From assembly GCF_024679245.1 (NCBI RefSeq), contig NC_090178.1, positions 29,793,955-29,857,954 on the forward strand: DNA of 64,000 nt, read 5' to 3'. A program made the translations under genes and the position numbers. The stretch is from Pseudorasbora parva (taxonomy: Eukaryota > Chordata > Actinopteri > Cypriniformes > Gobionidae). The notes beneath the pieces were generated by a model that worked only from the letters and a program-made list of their open reading frames with translations, did no database searches and was not told the DNA's origin. This document shows, in pieces, positions 1-13,505 of the stretch; position 1 is the stretch's first letter, and the number at the start of each line of letters is the position of its first letter.

Positions 1-1470
1 ATACAATCTCATTAACTTATATTTTATTCACAATAGAATACAAATAACATAAAATGTTGAAAATTAGACACTTTGAAATGTATTGGCTAATTTTGGTTTT
101 CATGAGAGCTACACATTAAGAAAAGTTGGGACAGGTAGAATTAAGAGGCCGGAAAAGTTAAATGTATATATAAGGAACAGCTGGAGGACCAATTTGCAAC
201 TTATTAGGTCAATTGGAAACATGATTGGGTATAAAAAGAGCCTGTCAGAGTGGCAGTGTCTCTCAGAAGTCAAAATGGGCAGAGCATCACCAATTACCCA
301 ATGCTGCAGTGAAAAATAGAGTTTCACTAAGAAAAAAGGCAAAGAGTTTGAGGTTATCATCTACATTGCATAATATCATCCAAAGATTCAGAGAATCTGG
401 AACAATCTCTGTGCATAAGGGTCAAGGCCGGAAAATCATACTGGATGCCTGTGATCTTCGGGCCTTTAGACTGCATTACATACAGGAATGCTACTGTAAT
501 GGAAATCACAACATGGGCTCAGGAATACTTCCAGAAAACATTGTTGGCGAACACAATCCACCGTGCCATTCGCCGCTGCAGGCTAAACTCTATAGGTCAA
601 AAAAGAAGCCATATCTAAACATGATCCAGAAGCGCAGGCGTTTTCTTTGGGCCAAGGCTTATTTAAAATTGACTGTGGCAAAGTGGAAAACTGTTCTGTG
701 GTCAGATGAAATGAAATTTAAAGTTCTTTTTTGAAAAGTGGACTAAAAGAGGACAAGGACAACCCAAGTTGTTATTAGCCCTTAGTTCAGAAGCCTGCAT
801 CTCTGATGGTGTGGGGTTGCATGAGTGTGTGTGGCATGGGCAGCTTACACATCTGGAAAGGCACCATCAATGCTGAAAGGTATATCCAAGCTCTAGAACA
901 ACATATGCTCCCATCCAGAGACATTGTCTCTTTCAGGGAAGACCTTGCATTTTCCAACATGACAATGCCAGACCATATACTGCATCGATAACAATATCAT
1001 GGCTGTGTAGAAGGAGGATCCGGGTACTGAAACAGCCAGCCTGCAGTCCAGATCTTTCACCCATAGAAAACATTTTGCAAATCATAAAGAGGAAGATGTG
1101 ACAAAGAAGACCTAAGATAGTTGAGCAACTAGAAGCCTGTGTTACATGTTACAAGACTGTGACAACATTCCAATTCCTTAACTTGAGCAACTTGACTCCT
1201 TAGTCACCAGACGTTTGCAGACTGTTATAAAAAGAAGAGGGGATGCCACACAGTGGTAAATATCGCCTTGTCCCAACTTTTTTGAGATTTAAATTTAAAA
1301 TCAACTTATTTTTCCCTTAAAATTATACATTTTTTTCAGTTTAAACATTTGATGTGTCATCTATGTTGCATTCTGAATAAAATATTGAAATTTGAAACTT
1401 CTAGATCATTACATTCTGTTTTTATTCACAATTTGTTCAGTGTCCCATCTTTGGAATCAGGTTTGTATTT
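1..1470 (+). mobile_element. Tc1/mariner element, decayed, cut by window edge
   Basis: The sequence follows a family widespread in cyprinids. Subterminal AAAAGTTGGGACA near 121 and TTGTCCCAACTTTTTTGAGA near 1270 are mirror images, and terminal TTTTATTCACAA occurs at both sides (about 24 and 1419). Between them is a broken transposase: an open stretch 225-734 with IIQRFRESGTISVHKGQGRK and NMIQKRRRFLWAKA then WKTVLWSDEMKF (first catalytic aspartate in WSDE), and another at 806-991 (MVWGCMSVCGMGSLHIWKG). Frameshifts separate the parts and the later catalytic region is scrambled, so it is a pseudogene. The left tip lies at or beyond position 1. Confidence 0.85.
225..991 (+). pseudogene. Tc1-like transposase pseudogene
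   Basis: Two open stretches, 225-734 and 806-991, carry successive parts of a Tc1-type DDE transposase in different frames. Seen: the helix-turn-helix tail (SSTLHNIIQRFRESG), the linker with CHSPLQAKLYRSKKKPY, WSDE with the first aspartate, and VWGCMS. The second catalytic segment (normally near a QQDNARPHT-type motif) is disrupted around 950-1010, where NMTMPDHILHR replaces it by frameshift, and the terminal SPDLSPIEN-like part near 1050 is out of frame. Confidence 0.8.
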
Positions 1471-2467
1471 TGACCTAATAATTAATAAGAAAACTTGAGG
1501 GTTTTCCAGGGTTTCTACTGATACAAAGCCAGTAGAATACTGAAGTGATAAACCTTAGAGTAACCATGGCAAAACACCTTCAGAACAAAGTAGTTTCAAA
1601 ACCATTCAGCCTCTTCAACATTAACTGATGCATCAGCAAAATGAGCTCTGATGTCCAGCAGCAAATGTTTATTATGTGATAAATTAAACTTTTCAGATGA
1701 CCTCAATGAAACAATGTCTCATCATGTTACAACATGTTTAACTAACCCTCATCCCTCCTTCGCACTTTGTAACAAATCCTTCCCACGTGGATCAAAATTT
1801 GTCTAGAAAGCTTATTTAATTTAATTTTGTTTTCATTTTTTATACATTTTTTAATTCTGTTTATCTAAATTGCTACATTTTATCAATAATAAATAAATAA
1901 ATAATAATTTAAGCACATTCTTCACATTCTCTCAATTTAAATTCAAAATAACTCACAATTTTATGCATAACCCCTTTAATTCAGCTCTTACATTGGTTAA
2001 TAAATAATAAATCTTTCATTGGTTGTCTTTGCCGACCTCTTCTGGGAAAATAAAATAAAATAACATGATATTTTATCGATCGTGCCACATTATAGTTCTA
2101 TATGGTGCAAATGAGCTGAATCCTTAAGTCAGTTCTTGAGTTTATCTCTTCAGTATGCATTCAAATACGTATGTAGACAATATAAAAATATTTTGGTAAA
2201 GTTTTAGCATTGTTACGTTTTAACGTTACGTTACCTATGTGTACTGAAGCATTCCTCGCATTCCATTCATTACTATGGGGGTCAAATGTGGGGTCAAATT
2301 GACCCACAAAAGAAGGATGTGTTACTTTTTTTAATTTTCAACCACAAAACTCCTGGAATACAGTAAAAAAAAATTGTGTACTCGTGGTTCAAGTATGACA
2401 AAAGTCCTAGGGTTCACTCATTGGACCACTCTGATGAACAAAAAGGGAAGGATGAGGATTATGCACA

Positions 2468-2579
2468 GCACAGGCGAAGCACTGCTACTTGGATGCAGAG
2501 ATATCACGGCTCATCCTCACGTCCTGAGGATTCTCATATCTCTGCGCCCAAGTAGCAGTGCTTTGCCTGTGCTTCCCCA
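2468..2579. repeat. imperfect hairpin
   Basis: The left arm CACAGGCGAAGCACTGCTAC and the right arm, read on the other strand, CACAGGCAAAGCACTGCTAC, are near-perfect inverted copies continuing into TTGG.TGCAGAGATAT-like sequence, about 35 bp per arm. The loop is about 35 bp. Confidence 0.7.
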
Positions 2580-2888
2580 TAATATAGTCCCAAGTCAATA
2601 TCTGCCTAGGAAATTGCCTAGTCTTAATCTGTATCGCTATTTGTACCCGTTGTGAATACACAGGCCACAAAAAGTAATTAGGTGGATTATTTTTTTTTTT
2701 GGATCACTTTTACTCAGGACATGCTAGCTGGCAACATAGGATTCCATTCATTATGCTAAACTAAGCTAGCCATGACCCTGCCAAACTAAAACAATGCATG
2801 CACTGAGACAAAAATGCATTTGCCCACATATCTAAATGTAGGAAAGAAGTTGAATAAGCCCGATTTCTAAAAATGGTGGAGTGTTCCT
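2543..2888 (-). mobile_element. right part of a TTAA-flanked dispersed element (element A)
   Basis: The sequence from GCCCAAGTAGCAGTGCTTTG to GGTGGAGTGTTCCT, followed by TTAA at 2889-2892, is repeated at 33749-33926 inside another nest of elements. Both copies end in the same GGTGGAGTGTTC terminus beside TTAA. A second stretch (2700-2810) matches 33640-33715 in inverted orientation. Left end not found. Target TTAA points to piggyBac- or Kolobok-type elements; no transposase seen. Confidence 0.6.
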
Positions 2889-4269
2889 TTAAAGCAGCAA
2901 GGCAGCCATGTCATAGCTTCAAAATCAACATGAATTCAAAATAAACCACATTTTTCCTCTTAATGCAAATTCATGTTCATCATACTGAAAGTACGCGCAG
3001 TATGCACACAAAGTTCTCAGATACAGAAGATCTATACAAAGTACACTTTATGTATCCCAGTTGGGGGGTGTGGGGTGGGGGGATTGCGGGCACATGCACA
3101 ATCTTCATTCCCCTACCCATTTCCTCATAGAAACAGCCATACATGGTGCTTTTAAGCAAGTCCTGATTTTACAGACTTAGATGTGTTCCTGTGTCAACAG
3201 ATTTTGTTGATCCTGGAATAACATTCCTGTCCGAAAAAGACAGCTACCACTATCTACCCCTATCTACCCTTAATTTATTCCTAAAATCAGATGGAAATTA
3301 TAGCATGAATAGCGCTGATGTAGAAGCACCTCACATTTCTGTCAATAGGGGGGAGGGGGAGATGTGAGGGAGGATGTTTCAGGCGGGACTTTTTACTGCG
3401 CCGAGTCGAAGTACTCCCAGAAGTGCTGTTCCGCCATACATTATAGTTCTGCTTTTTAATCCACTTAGAAAAGTGCCACGTTTTATTTTATGTCACCATA
3501 CTTGATCGTTCAACTATTCGAGTAACTGTATTTAAATAGGGGAAACGTGAAAGTGTTTGGTCGCTTCTAACTTGATCTCTGTTTGGTTCCATAGTGAATG
3601 AACTGGGCTTAGTGGCCCAGGCTAAGCTAAATGCTATCAGAATGTCACCGCACGTCTGAGCGATTAAGTGCACGCACTGAGACGAGAGAGGTATGCATCA
3701 ACTCGTTTTAGGTAAGGGAATAACAGTTTTATCTGAAAAGGCGGTGAAGTATCCCTTTAGCGTAACCCATCTCGCAATTGTTATTGCTTTTCTCAAGTTC
3801 TGCATCTCTGACCACACTTTCAGTTTCAGAGGGTATGCTTACAAAATGCTTTCTCATTATTTGAAATAATATAAAAACTCATATAAAAAGAAATTATATG
3901 AACGGAAAAAAATGACAAAGTATCAATACAAAATAATGATAAAAACAATGGCAATATAATAATATGATTGTATCAATCCTGTGAACGCTTCATCTGTGCA
4001 GGTTATTCCAGAAAAACAAGTGTTTGTCATCACCTTTAATGAAAATATAATAACTTGATTTGCCTCTGAAATGACTTTCCTTTTCGGATGACTTCACAAA
4101 TCCCTCTTTACTTTCACCCCTCCCCTCTATCCAACATTCTGTTGAGAAATACCCACTTAACATGATCCAATCAATTCCAGGTGAATAAAATTAAGCCCCA
4201 CTCAGCATTTGTTTTATTTTTTTCCACTGAAAATTCTGTTCTCACCAAGCGACAACCTCCAGCGTTCTC

Positions 4270-4790
4270 TCTTGAAGCCAATACGGAAGTAATGTAAACT
4301 GCAATTCCTTAACTGGCCGCTAGAGGCAGGCTCCAGAAGGGAGCAGAATCTCATTGAGCCCCATGTTAAAATTCTCAACTTTACAGCTGAAAAAAACATG
4401 TTTACAGCCTGGTACAAATTGTGGTTTTTGCCTATATGGCTAATTTTGATCTTCATGACAACTCTGAGGGGGGTGAATTTTTTTATAACTCATTTGTTTA
4501 CGTTATATAAAGCCTTAAAGTTATGCATAATTAAGGGCGTGGTTACATGTGGATAGCCATTTATCTGCTGTCTATAGTCACTGCGTTACCTCAGCTCCGC
4601 GCACATCCCATCTTTTTGCCCATTTTCTGTTATCCGGGAGTGACACACGATGACTCGCTCACAAGATGACAACGCCCAGCTCGCCCCTACTTTAAGCTTC
4701 AGAACGGCTTTTCGGAATCCTATGGGTGACGTCACGGACACTACGTCCATATTTTTTTTACAGTCTATGGTTCTCACTCTGAAATCCATC
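4270..4790. repeat. dispersed fish repeat (unclassified)
   Basis: The stretch around AACTGGCCGCTAGAGGCAGG, followed by AACATGTTTACAGCCTGGTA and AAGTTATGCATAATTAAGGG, is a repeat I recognise from cyprinid intergenic DNA. It ends near TTTTTTACAGTCTATGG. No terminal repeats or coding sequence identified here, so the exact limits are uncertain. Confidence 0.45.
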
Positions 4791-6729
4791 ACATTACAGA
4801 AGTTAAATGGGTTATGAATGGCATTTTACGTTGACTTTAATAAACTCAAAAGTGAATCTGCTTTACGATTGAGTAATAGTTCCAAAAGTTTTCCATATAA
4901 GACCGTAAGTTGAGACTGAATGCGATTTACTGCTGAGGCTCTCGTCTATGACAGATTTCTCCTCAGGGCTTTGACAGCTTGACAGATCGCTCAAATCTTC
5001 ACAAATCACAGGGCTTCTCTTCAGAGGGTCAGTTTGCCTCAAGGCTAAAAAGAGACCCCAGCGGGGACCGAGTGCATCAGAAGCAGATGCGTAACCACAA
5101 ACAGGCCCTTGTTATAAGCTCCGGCCTTTGCGCAAAAAAAAAATCTGCTCGCTGTCTGTGGGCAGTCGGCATACTGGAGGTTTTTTCCTCTTGTATAATT
5201 ATTCATCAAGGGGCCGGCAGGTCGGTAATAGGAGACGGAACGGGTGAGCTCTCATTAAAGGGCAGGCCGAGACGGGGCTGCCCACAGCCCTGCCATCATT
5301 GCAGTTCTCTATTAGCCGGCCCTGCCAGGCCTCAGCTAATGAGACGGCGATGAAAAGAAGATTTAATAGGGAGGAAAAACCTGCGGTCCCACTGAGAAGA
5401 GTCATCCACCATCAATCGCTCTAGAACCCGCTCGCCACGATTTCTGAGAATTTCTAGGGGGAAAAAACACTTCAGTATGGACTGTCTACACAGTTTGGAC
5501 AGTTTCTAACCAGAGTGTAAGGTATAACCAGGGACCTGCTGACATGCTTGTGTGTCATCACAGTTTGTTTTGAATCATGTTCGTACCATTTTCACAAGTA
5601 TGTGGCAAATTTAAAAATGTGCGTACAAGTGGACCATCAAAGAGGTGGCCAATGGGAGGGAAGCAGAGGACTGGTGTCACATGAAGTCCTGCTTTACTGT
5701 CAAACAATAAACAGGCACGGTTTGGGGGGAAATAATGTACAGTATTTGTGATTTTTTTTTTAAGTTCTCAGGTTTCGTCAATGTGTTGCTACATTTCCAA
5801 GTCAAGTCAGAGAGTGACATATCAAGAGATACCATCCGTCCTTTTTTAAAACAGCCAATGTTTTGTAACGTATGTGGTGGGATGCTTCAGATTCTAGAGA
5901 GCATTTGATTGGACAGAATGATGTCATCAACATTTTTGCTCAGTATTTGTGTTAGAGAGAGACTATACATAAATATGTGCTATATGTAAATGTGAATTGT
6001 GTTATTGTTTATGAGCACACCAGCTTACATATAACCGTAAGGCTAAAATATTCAAACTAAAAGCAACTATGATATAAATGTCTTTCATGTGAAAAACAAA
6101 ATGATCTTGTAAAAAGCACTTTAAATGTACTCCAAATAGTTTTCTGTCAATGAGGTATTTGTAACTGAGTTTTAAGTGAAAATAGTTTTTTTTCCACAGA
6201 GTTATTATTATCTTGACAGGAACATTTTACAGTGGAACACTTACATCAAACCAAAGACCTTGAGCTAATGCTGGGTTTTTATGCAAGATATCCTTATGGG
6301 TCTAGAGCTTACAGCTACAGCTTACTTATTCACATTTTTCACATCATACGGCTAAATGACGTGCAGAAGAGTTTACTTTTCATGCCACACAGATTCTTTC
6401 ATAAGCAGGAATACCATGAAGCTGAATTGATGTGCATTTATATGCAGTTGGACACTTTGGAAAGGGCTGGTGACAACACAAGTTCAATGCAAAAATAATT
6501 TAACCTTTTTTTTCTTCATTTACCATCTTGATCAATGTTTTTTTTCTGTTATGACGAGTCTTAGAGGCATGGTAATGGATATGACAATTTTTATATGTTT
6601 GTTCTTGGTGGAATAGATCTGCTACGGGTACGGGTCTTGCTACGGCCAATACATACACAAGTTACAACACACTGCTGTAAGAAAGTAAGAATTGCTGCTG
6701 CTGTACAATATAGCATACATGAATTAATG

Positions 6730-6746
6730 GGGGGGGGGGGGGGGGT
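6730..6746. repeat. poly-G run
   Basis: Uninterrupted run of about 17 G. Length may be affected by assembly. Confidence 0.8.
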
Positions 6747-7597
6747 AGTCCCAGAGTATTTGTAACTTGCGTTTGCAAAATCTTGTATTTTGATAGTTCT
6801 CTATAGCTAGATTACAGTTTTCCATAGCAAACCAAAATATCCCCTTTCCTTTACCTCAAGAAAACGTAGCTAAAGGTAAGCAGGTAATTAAAAACAACTT
6901 ACAATTTGACTGTATCATGATACACAACACTTACCAATCTTCCGTTCACCATTAGCGTGTGTATCGGTGTATGTGGGCGGAGGGGAGCATTGCGAACTCA
7001 GACTAAACTAAAGTTGCCGATGCAGGAGCTGCGCGCGCTATTGTGCTTTGGTATTTGCTGCGTTTGCAGCGCGGAACTGATCAGCGGCTGTATACCACAA
7101 ACACAGCATTTATTTATTAATTTTTATTTCAAATGTACTTGTTGGTAGGTTATTGAACATGGCTTGTCATCATTGCAATTCACTTGTACAGGGTATATAC
7201 AGCAATCCTTAAGTTAAATTTACTACTTTTTAATACCTTTTTTACTACCTTCAGAATATTTTTTAAAACCATCACGACACTGAATTGCAAGTGTTAATCA
7301 GCGACCTTTCTATTATTATTTACACAGATTTTGACATATAACATACAAAAAAGAATAGATTTAGAATCGACAGCAGGAGGAAATCTGTTATACGTTATCA
7401 TTCAGACACAGTAAAATAGATCTCAACATTCACAAAGGTTGGTTAAGGAGAAGCATTACTGCATACACATTTGATTTCAATTAATAATTGGAAAATCAGC
7501 AATTCAATGATTTAGTGTTTTTTCCAGCAACAAAACCTGAGCCAAATATTACATTTCTATAACTGTGATAAGTTGTTGAATTAAACAAAATACTAAA

Positions 7598-8090
7598 AAC
7601 TAGTGCTGTCAATCGATTAAAAACTTTAACTAGATTAATCACACATTTTTTCTGTGATTAATCGCAATTAAAAAAAAGTTTTTGTATGTTTTTAATAAAA
7701 ATTTTAATATAATAATTTCACAGTTAATCAAATTAATGTAGAAACAACATAAAGACAGTATATTTTAAATACTTGTTTAAATGGCATCTTTTTCTGAATG
7801 AAGGCCAGTATTACTGATATTAATACAGCTACTGATTTTTTTTTTTTTTTTTACATTCATTATTAGGCTTCAAAAATATAACAGTTTTTAATTTAAGTAA
7901 ACTTAAAACAAAGCTAACATAAACCCATAATAAATGTCATGTTTATTCCTGCCCTTCCTGTCTTAACAGTTAGAAAATATACAGAAATTGAATACACTTA
8001 TCAAAGTTATAAGCAGTCTGCACTGCATAAACTATAAATTAAATAGTTAATCCTTATTAAAGCTACAAAAGTTATTTAGTCAAGAGCAGC
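7598..8090. mobile_element. left end of a probable hAT-type non-autonomous element
   Basis: Begins TAGTGCTGTCAATCGATTAA followed by repeated GATTAATC motifs, the typical start of a common fish hAT-derived element. The opposite terminus was not found nearby, so the right limit is a guess. Confidence 0.45.
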
Positions 8091-9954
8091 GAGTCCTTTT
8101 CTCTGTTCCCTGACAGGAAGCTTTATTGGCTGCTGTCCCTTTAAGAGCAGACAGACACGCGGATCTCACTGTTTATATACTGTCTATGGATCGCGCCTCA
8201 TTCTCTCACAACTCTTTTTGTTCATTTTAGACTTTATATAAATCGTTTAAGATTGCTCTTATGGGGACAGTCGTTGGAGATATGCCTTGAAGCAAGTCTA
8301 AAATAAAACGTAAGCCATGCAGCCACTTTCTGTTGAGCGCGCAGTGCTCTGAGATGATGCCAAACGACCGCTGAATATGATGTCAGCATCAAACATACGT
8401 TGAGACGGAGACGAAAGATCTTTGATTATGTGCCCAGATATGCTAAAGCCCATATCTAAACGAACTAACGCGAACGCAGATAGAGTTCCAATCAGAATAG
8501 GATACCTGATAGTCTGAAAAAATAATACCTAATTTGGAAAAAAATAATACCTATGAGACCACATTTAACACTTTTAATGGCCTTAAATTTGACAATTTTG
8601 ATTTATCACTTTTTAATACTTTTTAAAACCCCGCGTTGTAAAACCCTGTTGTATCGACCCTTTCATAGATGACACGTTTAAAAGCACTATTATAATATAA
8701 ACAACGCTTTATTCAATTCCTTTACTCCAATTCCTTTTTATTTATATAGCCTTTAGATTCATATATTAAGTTGCTCACGCAACGCAAGTGGCAAAACATT
8801 TAAACATATATTATAGTCAATGTTAAAAATCACACATTACAATAGAAAAAAAAATTTTGTCTTTTATTTCGTAAATCTTTCTCTTTTTTCAGGAAATCCA
8901 GCAGGTCATAAAGAACTTTGTTTTTCCACCTCCAAAAAGAAAGGAGGAAGGACAAATGCTATACATTGTCTTCTTATTTAGCTAATTTCCAGGTATGATG
9001 TTGTTTTCCTTGCTTTACCCGAGTCAAAAAGCTAATAATTCAAAATAATAGAATTATGAACTATATTCACATCATATGCGTCTGTGGTGAAATGACTAGA
9101 TTTTCTCGTCAATACATGTTTATTTTAATGCGAACAATGCACAATGTCATTTTAAATTTAACGCATCCAGCACATCAAAAAATATATAGGCTAGACTCGG
9201 TGCGGAAACGATCGCCGATCTGTACGCACCACTCCAGGAACGGTTCGCCGGACCGTGTCTGCATGCAGTGTGAAGGTTATAATCCGGAAGGTTATAATAA
9301 AACGGAGTATGTGTGAAACGGGCGTCACTTGCAACACCGCTCCGGTCAGCAATTAACGCTCTAAAAGCTGCAACAGTTGCAAAGAGATGGTGCGGTGCAT
9401 CATCACAACGACTCTTTGTACTTTATACCTCTGTAAACTTCTGATTTTTCAGCTATTTTTGGTAGCTGGATATATATCATTTTTTGCATCTAAATACGAA
9501 TGAGGATACGGTTATTGATAAATCAAATTGTTTTTGTTACATTTGTTACAATTGTTACATTTTGGGGTAGCTTCAGCCCGCCTAAAATAGGCCTAATGAC
9601 GTCCCTGAGTAGCAGATCAATATGGGTGGGGCTGGGGAAGGTGGAGGGCTTAGGAAAGCAAAAGATACAGCAAATGCTCACCAAGTGCTTGAAGTATGAG
9701 CAGTGAGCTCATTGTTTCCTGCTGTATCAGTAGTCAATCATCTGTGCCATACAGAGAATGATGTGATTGCAATCAGATTGAGTTGAGGACCTATCAGCTA
9801 GAGTTTCATGACAGAACTTTGTTTATATGGTCTCAGGTTTTTGCAAACTTGGACGTCTCACCTTGAAAGTCAATAGCACAGGTACATTAATTATATTGTT
9901 TGAAATCATCACATTTAAATTGCATTAATCAAATTTTATATATGGAGTTTCCAC

Positions 9955-10162
9955 CTTTTCCGCTAGCCAGCCGAGGTGACGGATCTCTCGACTCCCGGCG
10001 ATGCCGTGGCGGCCTGCGTGTTCTCGGAGTTCGCTGATGACCTTGCTGGCAAGGTTTGTAATGGCAGTTTGCATGAGAGTGAACCAGGTCTGGGCAGAGG
10101 CTGTGTCTTTATGTCTCATGACTATTGTGTGCTTAGCGTCGGAAGAGTGCAGCTCCATCTGC
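9955..10162 (-). CDS. sntb1: beta-1-syntrophin, coding exon 3 (residues 241-310)
   Basis: The acceptor TTTCAG lies just upstream (AG at 10164-10163). The first G completes the arginine codon left by exon 2, then the exon encodes QMELHSSDAKHTIVMRHKD, the C-terminal strands and helix of PH1 (DTASAQTWF), and the linker GIAGSREIRHLGWLAEK that leads into PH2. The donor is AAG|GTGGAA at 9954, phase 0, which is weaker than consensus but falls at the place where the family sequence departs (the next residues, V then PGE in relatives, are not seen here). The length of 208 nt is one base plus 69 codons. PH2 and the syntrophin-unique C-terminal domain were not found between 1 and 9954, so the gene continues beyond the window. 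Confidence 0.93.
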
Positions 10163-10335
10163 CTGAAACACAAGAAAGAATAGGAACACAATTCAGCTTT
10201 CAATTTAAACAAAATCCAGAGTTCACTGTACAAGCAATGGGGTTATTAACTCTTTAACTGCCAGTATTTTTTGAAAACGTTTCCAGCCACCATTGTGGAC
10301 CCCAAGATATTTTGTATGAATATCTGAACATAATA

Positions 10336-11035
10336 CACTATATTGTCAAAAGTTTTGGGAGGCCTGCCTTTACATGAACTTTACTGAGATCCCATTCTTA
10401 ATCTAGAGGGTTTAATATGGAGTTGGCCCACCCTTTGCAGCTATAACTGCTTCAACTCTTCTGAGAAGGCTTTCCACAAGGTTTAGGAGTGTGTTTATGG
10501 GAGTTTTAACCATTCTTCTAGAAGTGCATTTGTGAGGTCATGAACTGCTGTTGGATAAGAAGGCCTGGCTCACAGTCCCCTCTCTAATTTATCCCAAAGG
10601 TGTTATATTGGGTTCAGGGATCAGGACTCTCATCCATGTCTTTATGTACCTTACTTTGTGCACTGGTGCACAGTCATGTTGGAACAGGAAAGGGCCATCC
10701 CCAAACTGTTCCCACAACATCGGGAGCATGACATTGTCCAAAATGTCTTGGCATGCTGAAGCATTAAGAGTTCTTTTCGTTGGAATTAACGGGCCAAGCC
10801 CAACCCCTGAAAAACAACCCCACACCACTGCATCCAATGCATTTGGTGATGTAAGGCTTGGATATTGCTGCTTTGCCATGAAAACCCATTCCATGAAGCT
10901 CTCTATGCACTGTTTTTGAGCTAATCTGAAGGCCACACAAATTTTGTAGGTCTGTAGCTATTGACTCTGCAGAAAATTGGTGACTTTTGCACACTGTGCA
11001 CCTCAGCATGCGCTGACCCCGCTCTGTGATTTTAA
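10336..11035 (-). mobile_element. Tc1/mariner element, internally deleted and right-truncated
   Basis: The left end CACTATATTGTCAAAAGTTT follows TA. The minus strand encodes a Tc1-type transposase: an N-terminal part (RCTVCKSHQFSAESIATDL, about 10830-10990) and a C-terminal part with VVWGCFSGVGLGPLIP and FLFQHDCAPVHK (10589-10900), which contains the second catalytic aspartate. The two halves are joined by a deletion near 10825-10845 that removed the middle with the first catalytic aspartate. The SPDLNPIEHLW region is also missing near 10605-10620. The opposite terminus is not seen after about 11035. Not functional. Confidence 0.85.
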
Positions 11036-11968
11036 AAGTTGCTGTTGTTGTATGTCAATGTATGTATTAATTGCATTTAAGCATTTTTGGATACATGAAT
11101 AGATCTAGATACAGTATATTTGACTGTATGAAAGCAACAGATGGAAAAATAATTACTGCTTCTGTAAAATGAAATATAGTATCAGCTGATGAATGGCCTG
11201 TTTGAGTTTAAATGCAGTTTTCAATAAATTGCCTACTCTCTATTTTATGTCTCTTGCTCCTGTTTCTTCTTTTGGCATTTTGAAGCAGCACTTACAACAA
11301 AGTTATGATCCACAAGTGCGAAATATGTAAAACTTGCAATGCATCCCCTGGTCTTAAGATTTTGACTTAAAAATAAGCCATCTGAGTCGATTTAAAGAAA
11401 GCAGACAGTGCTTAAAAGAGCTCTGGAGTCAACATTAACCACCAGAATATCAGATCCACCTGGTTCAAACAGAACCATACATCAGTTGCTCAGGGAGTTT
11501 GCAGTGATAAATACTCCACTCATACATCATCTAGAGTAAAAGTCTTAACCTTACACTCCACAATATAATTTTCAGGTGCACCATGTAGGTAAAAATAGAT
11601 CTACCTTCATGAAGACAGAGAGTTTGGAGGGGCTTAGGGGGTGTGGGCACAGATGGAGCTGATGTGTTTGCAGTAGACTAGAGGAAAAGCTTTTTGGATG
11701 AGACCCAGTGAGTTCTGCCCTTTAAGACTATAATTGGGAGAATTTCACAACTAATGGAGCTGCCTGTGTCCAATTTAGGAAGTGAATGTTTCAATTCCTT
11801 TTGTGGTCAAATGACATCTCTCTTAGGTAGTATGCAAACCTCAGAAAGTGAACCTTCAAATTCAACCTCATTACATAGAGGTGTCGATGATAGGGCCAAA
11901 ACTATTTCTTGGTTCAAGTAATTGTAGGGAGGTGAAATGTGCCAGTCCACTCAGACAGAGGAGGAAAT

Positions 11969-12123
<155 letters not shown>

Positions 12124-12477
12124 AAAGTGGGTGTTCAGCCTGAACATAAACATAAATTATGGAATACATTATTCCTATGCAGAGATGCTTCAAAGAGTCA
12201 ATATGAGAAGCAGAACAAACACTGAGCACAGACTGAAAAATGGTCACATATTATTAAATCATGACTATTAAAAAATAATATGACTACTAATTAGTAAAAT
12301 AAAAAAAATAAAAAAATAACATGAATGGATTTTTTTTTTAAGTATGCCATTACTAGACAACTTCTAATTATTAACTGGAAGTCAGCAGCTATTCTGTTTA
12401 TCACCATTTTTTTCCATGCTCCTAAAATGGAAAAGGTTAGATTCACATTAGGGTGAGGAAAATCTAAATTACGGCAC

Positions 12478-13505
12478 ATGCTCTCAATGCAAAATGCTGA
12501 ACAGTTAGTACATGTGTTCATGAGCTCAAGGCTAGATTATTGTAATGCTCTACTGGGTGGTTGCCCTGCTCGCTTAATAAACAAACTCAGACTAGTCCAA
12601 AACACAGCAGCGCGAGTTCCAACTAAAACCAGGAAGTATGATCATATTAGTCCAGTTCTGTCAACACTTCACTGGCTCCCTATTAAACATCGCATACATT
12701 TTAAAATCTTGCTTATTACTTACAAAGCACTAAATGGTTTAGCTCCCCAGTACTTAAGCAAGCTTTTAACCGATTATACTCCATCACGTCTATTGCGGTC
12801 TCAAAACTCTGGCCAGTTGATAATACCTAGAATATCTAAATCAACTGCAGGCGGTCGATCCTTTTCCTATTTAGCACTCTGGAACAGTCTTCCTAGCATT
12901 GTTGGGGAGGCAGACACACTCTATCAGTTTAAATCAAGACTAAAATCTCTTTACTATGGCATACACATAGAACATTTTACTTTCATTATTCAAATCAATT
13001 GACTGATTGTTAGGCTGCATTAACTAGGTCAGGCGGAACCGGGAAAACTTCCCATAACACCTGATGTACTCGTCACATCATAAAAAGAGTGGCATCTACG
13101 CTAATGTTAGTCTCTCTGTTTATCCTGAGGTTTACTGCAGTCGGCCGGATCCAGGCCATGTCCGCATTGGATGGTGGACCTGCATCTGGACATGACCAGC
13201 ACATCCTGTAGTGTCTGCTGAGCCTGTGTCAATTGGTTTCTCCTTTGAATTTACCTCACCGGCACGTCATCCTCAATAAACTCGTCTCCATGCAATAACT
13301 CCAATCTTTCAAGTATTCATATCGTTGTGTAATCGACGCGCCATCCTAAATGAACCAGTCTCTTGCGTGATACCCAAAATTTTGAATATTTCTAATATGA
13401 TTTATGACTTGCAGGGTTGGCAGAATAATAATTATACACTGTTTAATAATAGGTCAGAGGAGAACTGGCACCCCGATTGAGTCTGGTTTCTCCCAAGGGT
13501 AAACC
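12478..13505 (+). mobile_element. L2-type LINE, 5'-truncated copy
   Basis: An open frame 12478-13002 encodes the C-terminal end of a LINE reverse transcriptase protein of the L2/CR1 group (SSRLDYCNALLGGCPARLI, LVQNTAARV, LSTLHWLPIKHRIHFKILL, LWNSLPSIVGEAD). It is followed by a 3' UTR (13003-13505) whose last part, from AGTCTCTTGCGTGATACCCA to TCTGGTTTCTCCCA, matches 28753-28904 and in part 49965-50045. The copy lacks the catalytic RT core and the usual TGATTGATTG tail. Confidence 0.85.

Larger units (their letters stand above)
1471..9954 (-). other. sntb1: part of sntb1 intron 3: noncoding with dispersed repeats
   Basis: This lies downstream of exon 3 in transcription direction and is therefore intronic. 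No further syntrophin exon was seen on the minus strand. Contents: the right end of a TTAA-flanked element (about 2543-2888), a dispersed repeat at 4270-4790, a poly-G run at 6730-6746, the left end of a probable hAT-type element near 7598, and otherwise unassigned AT-rich sequence. Confidence 0.7.

Noticed and set aside
9976..10257. Plus-strand open frames over sntb1 exon 3
   Set aside because: They are the complement of the real exon.
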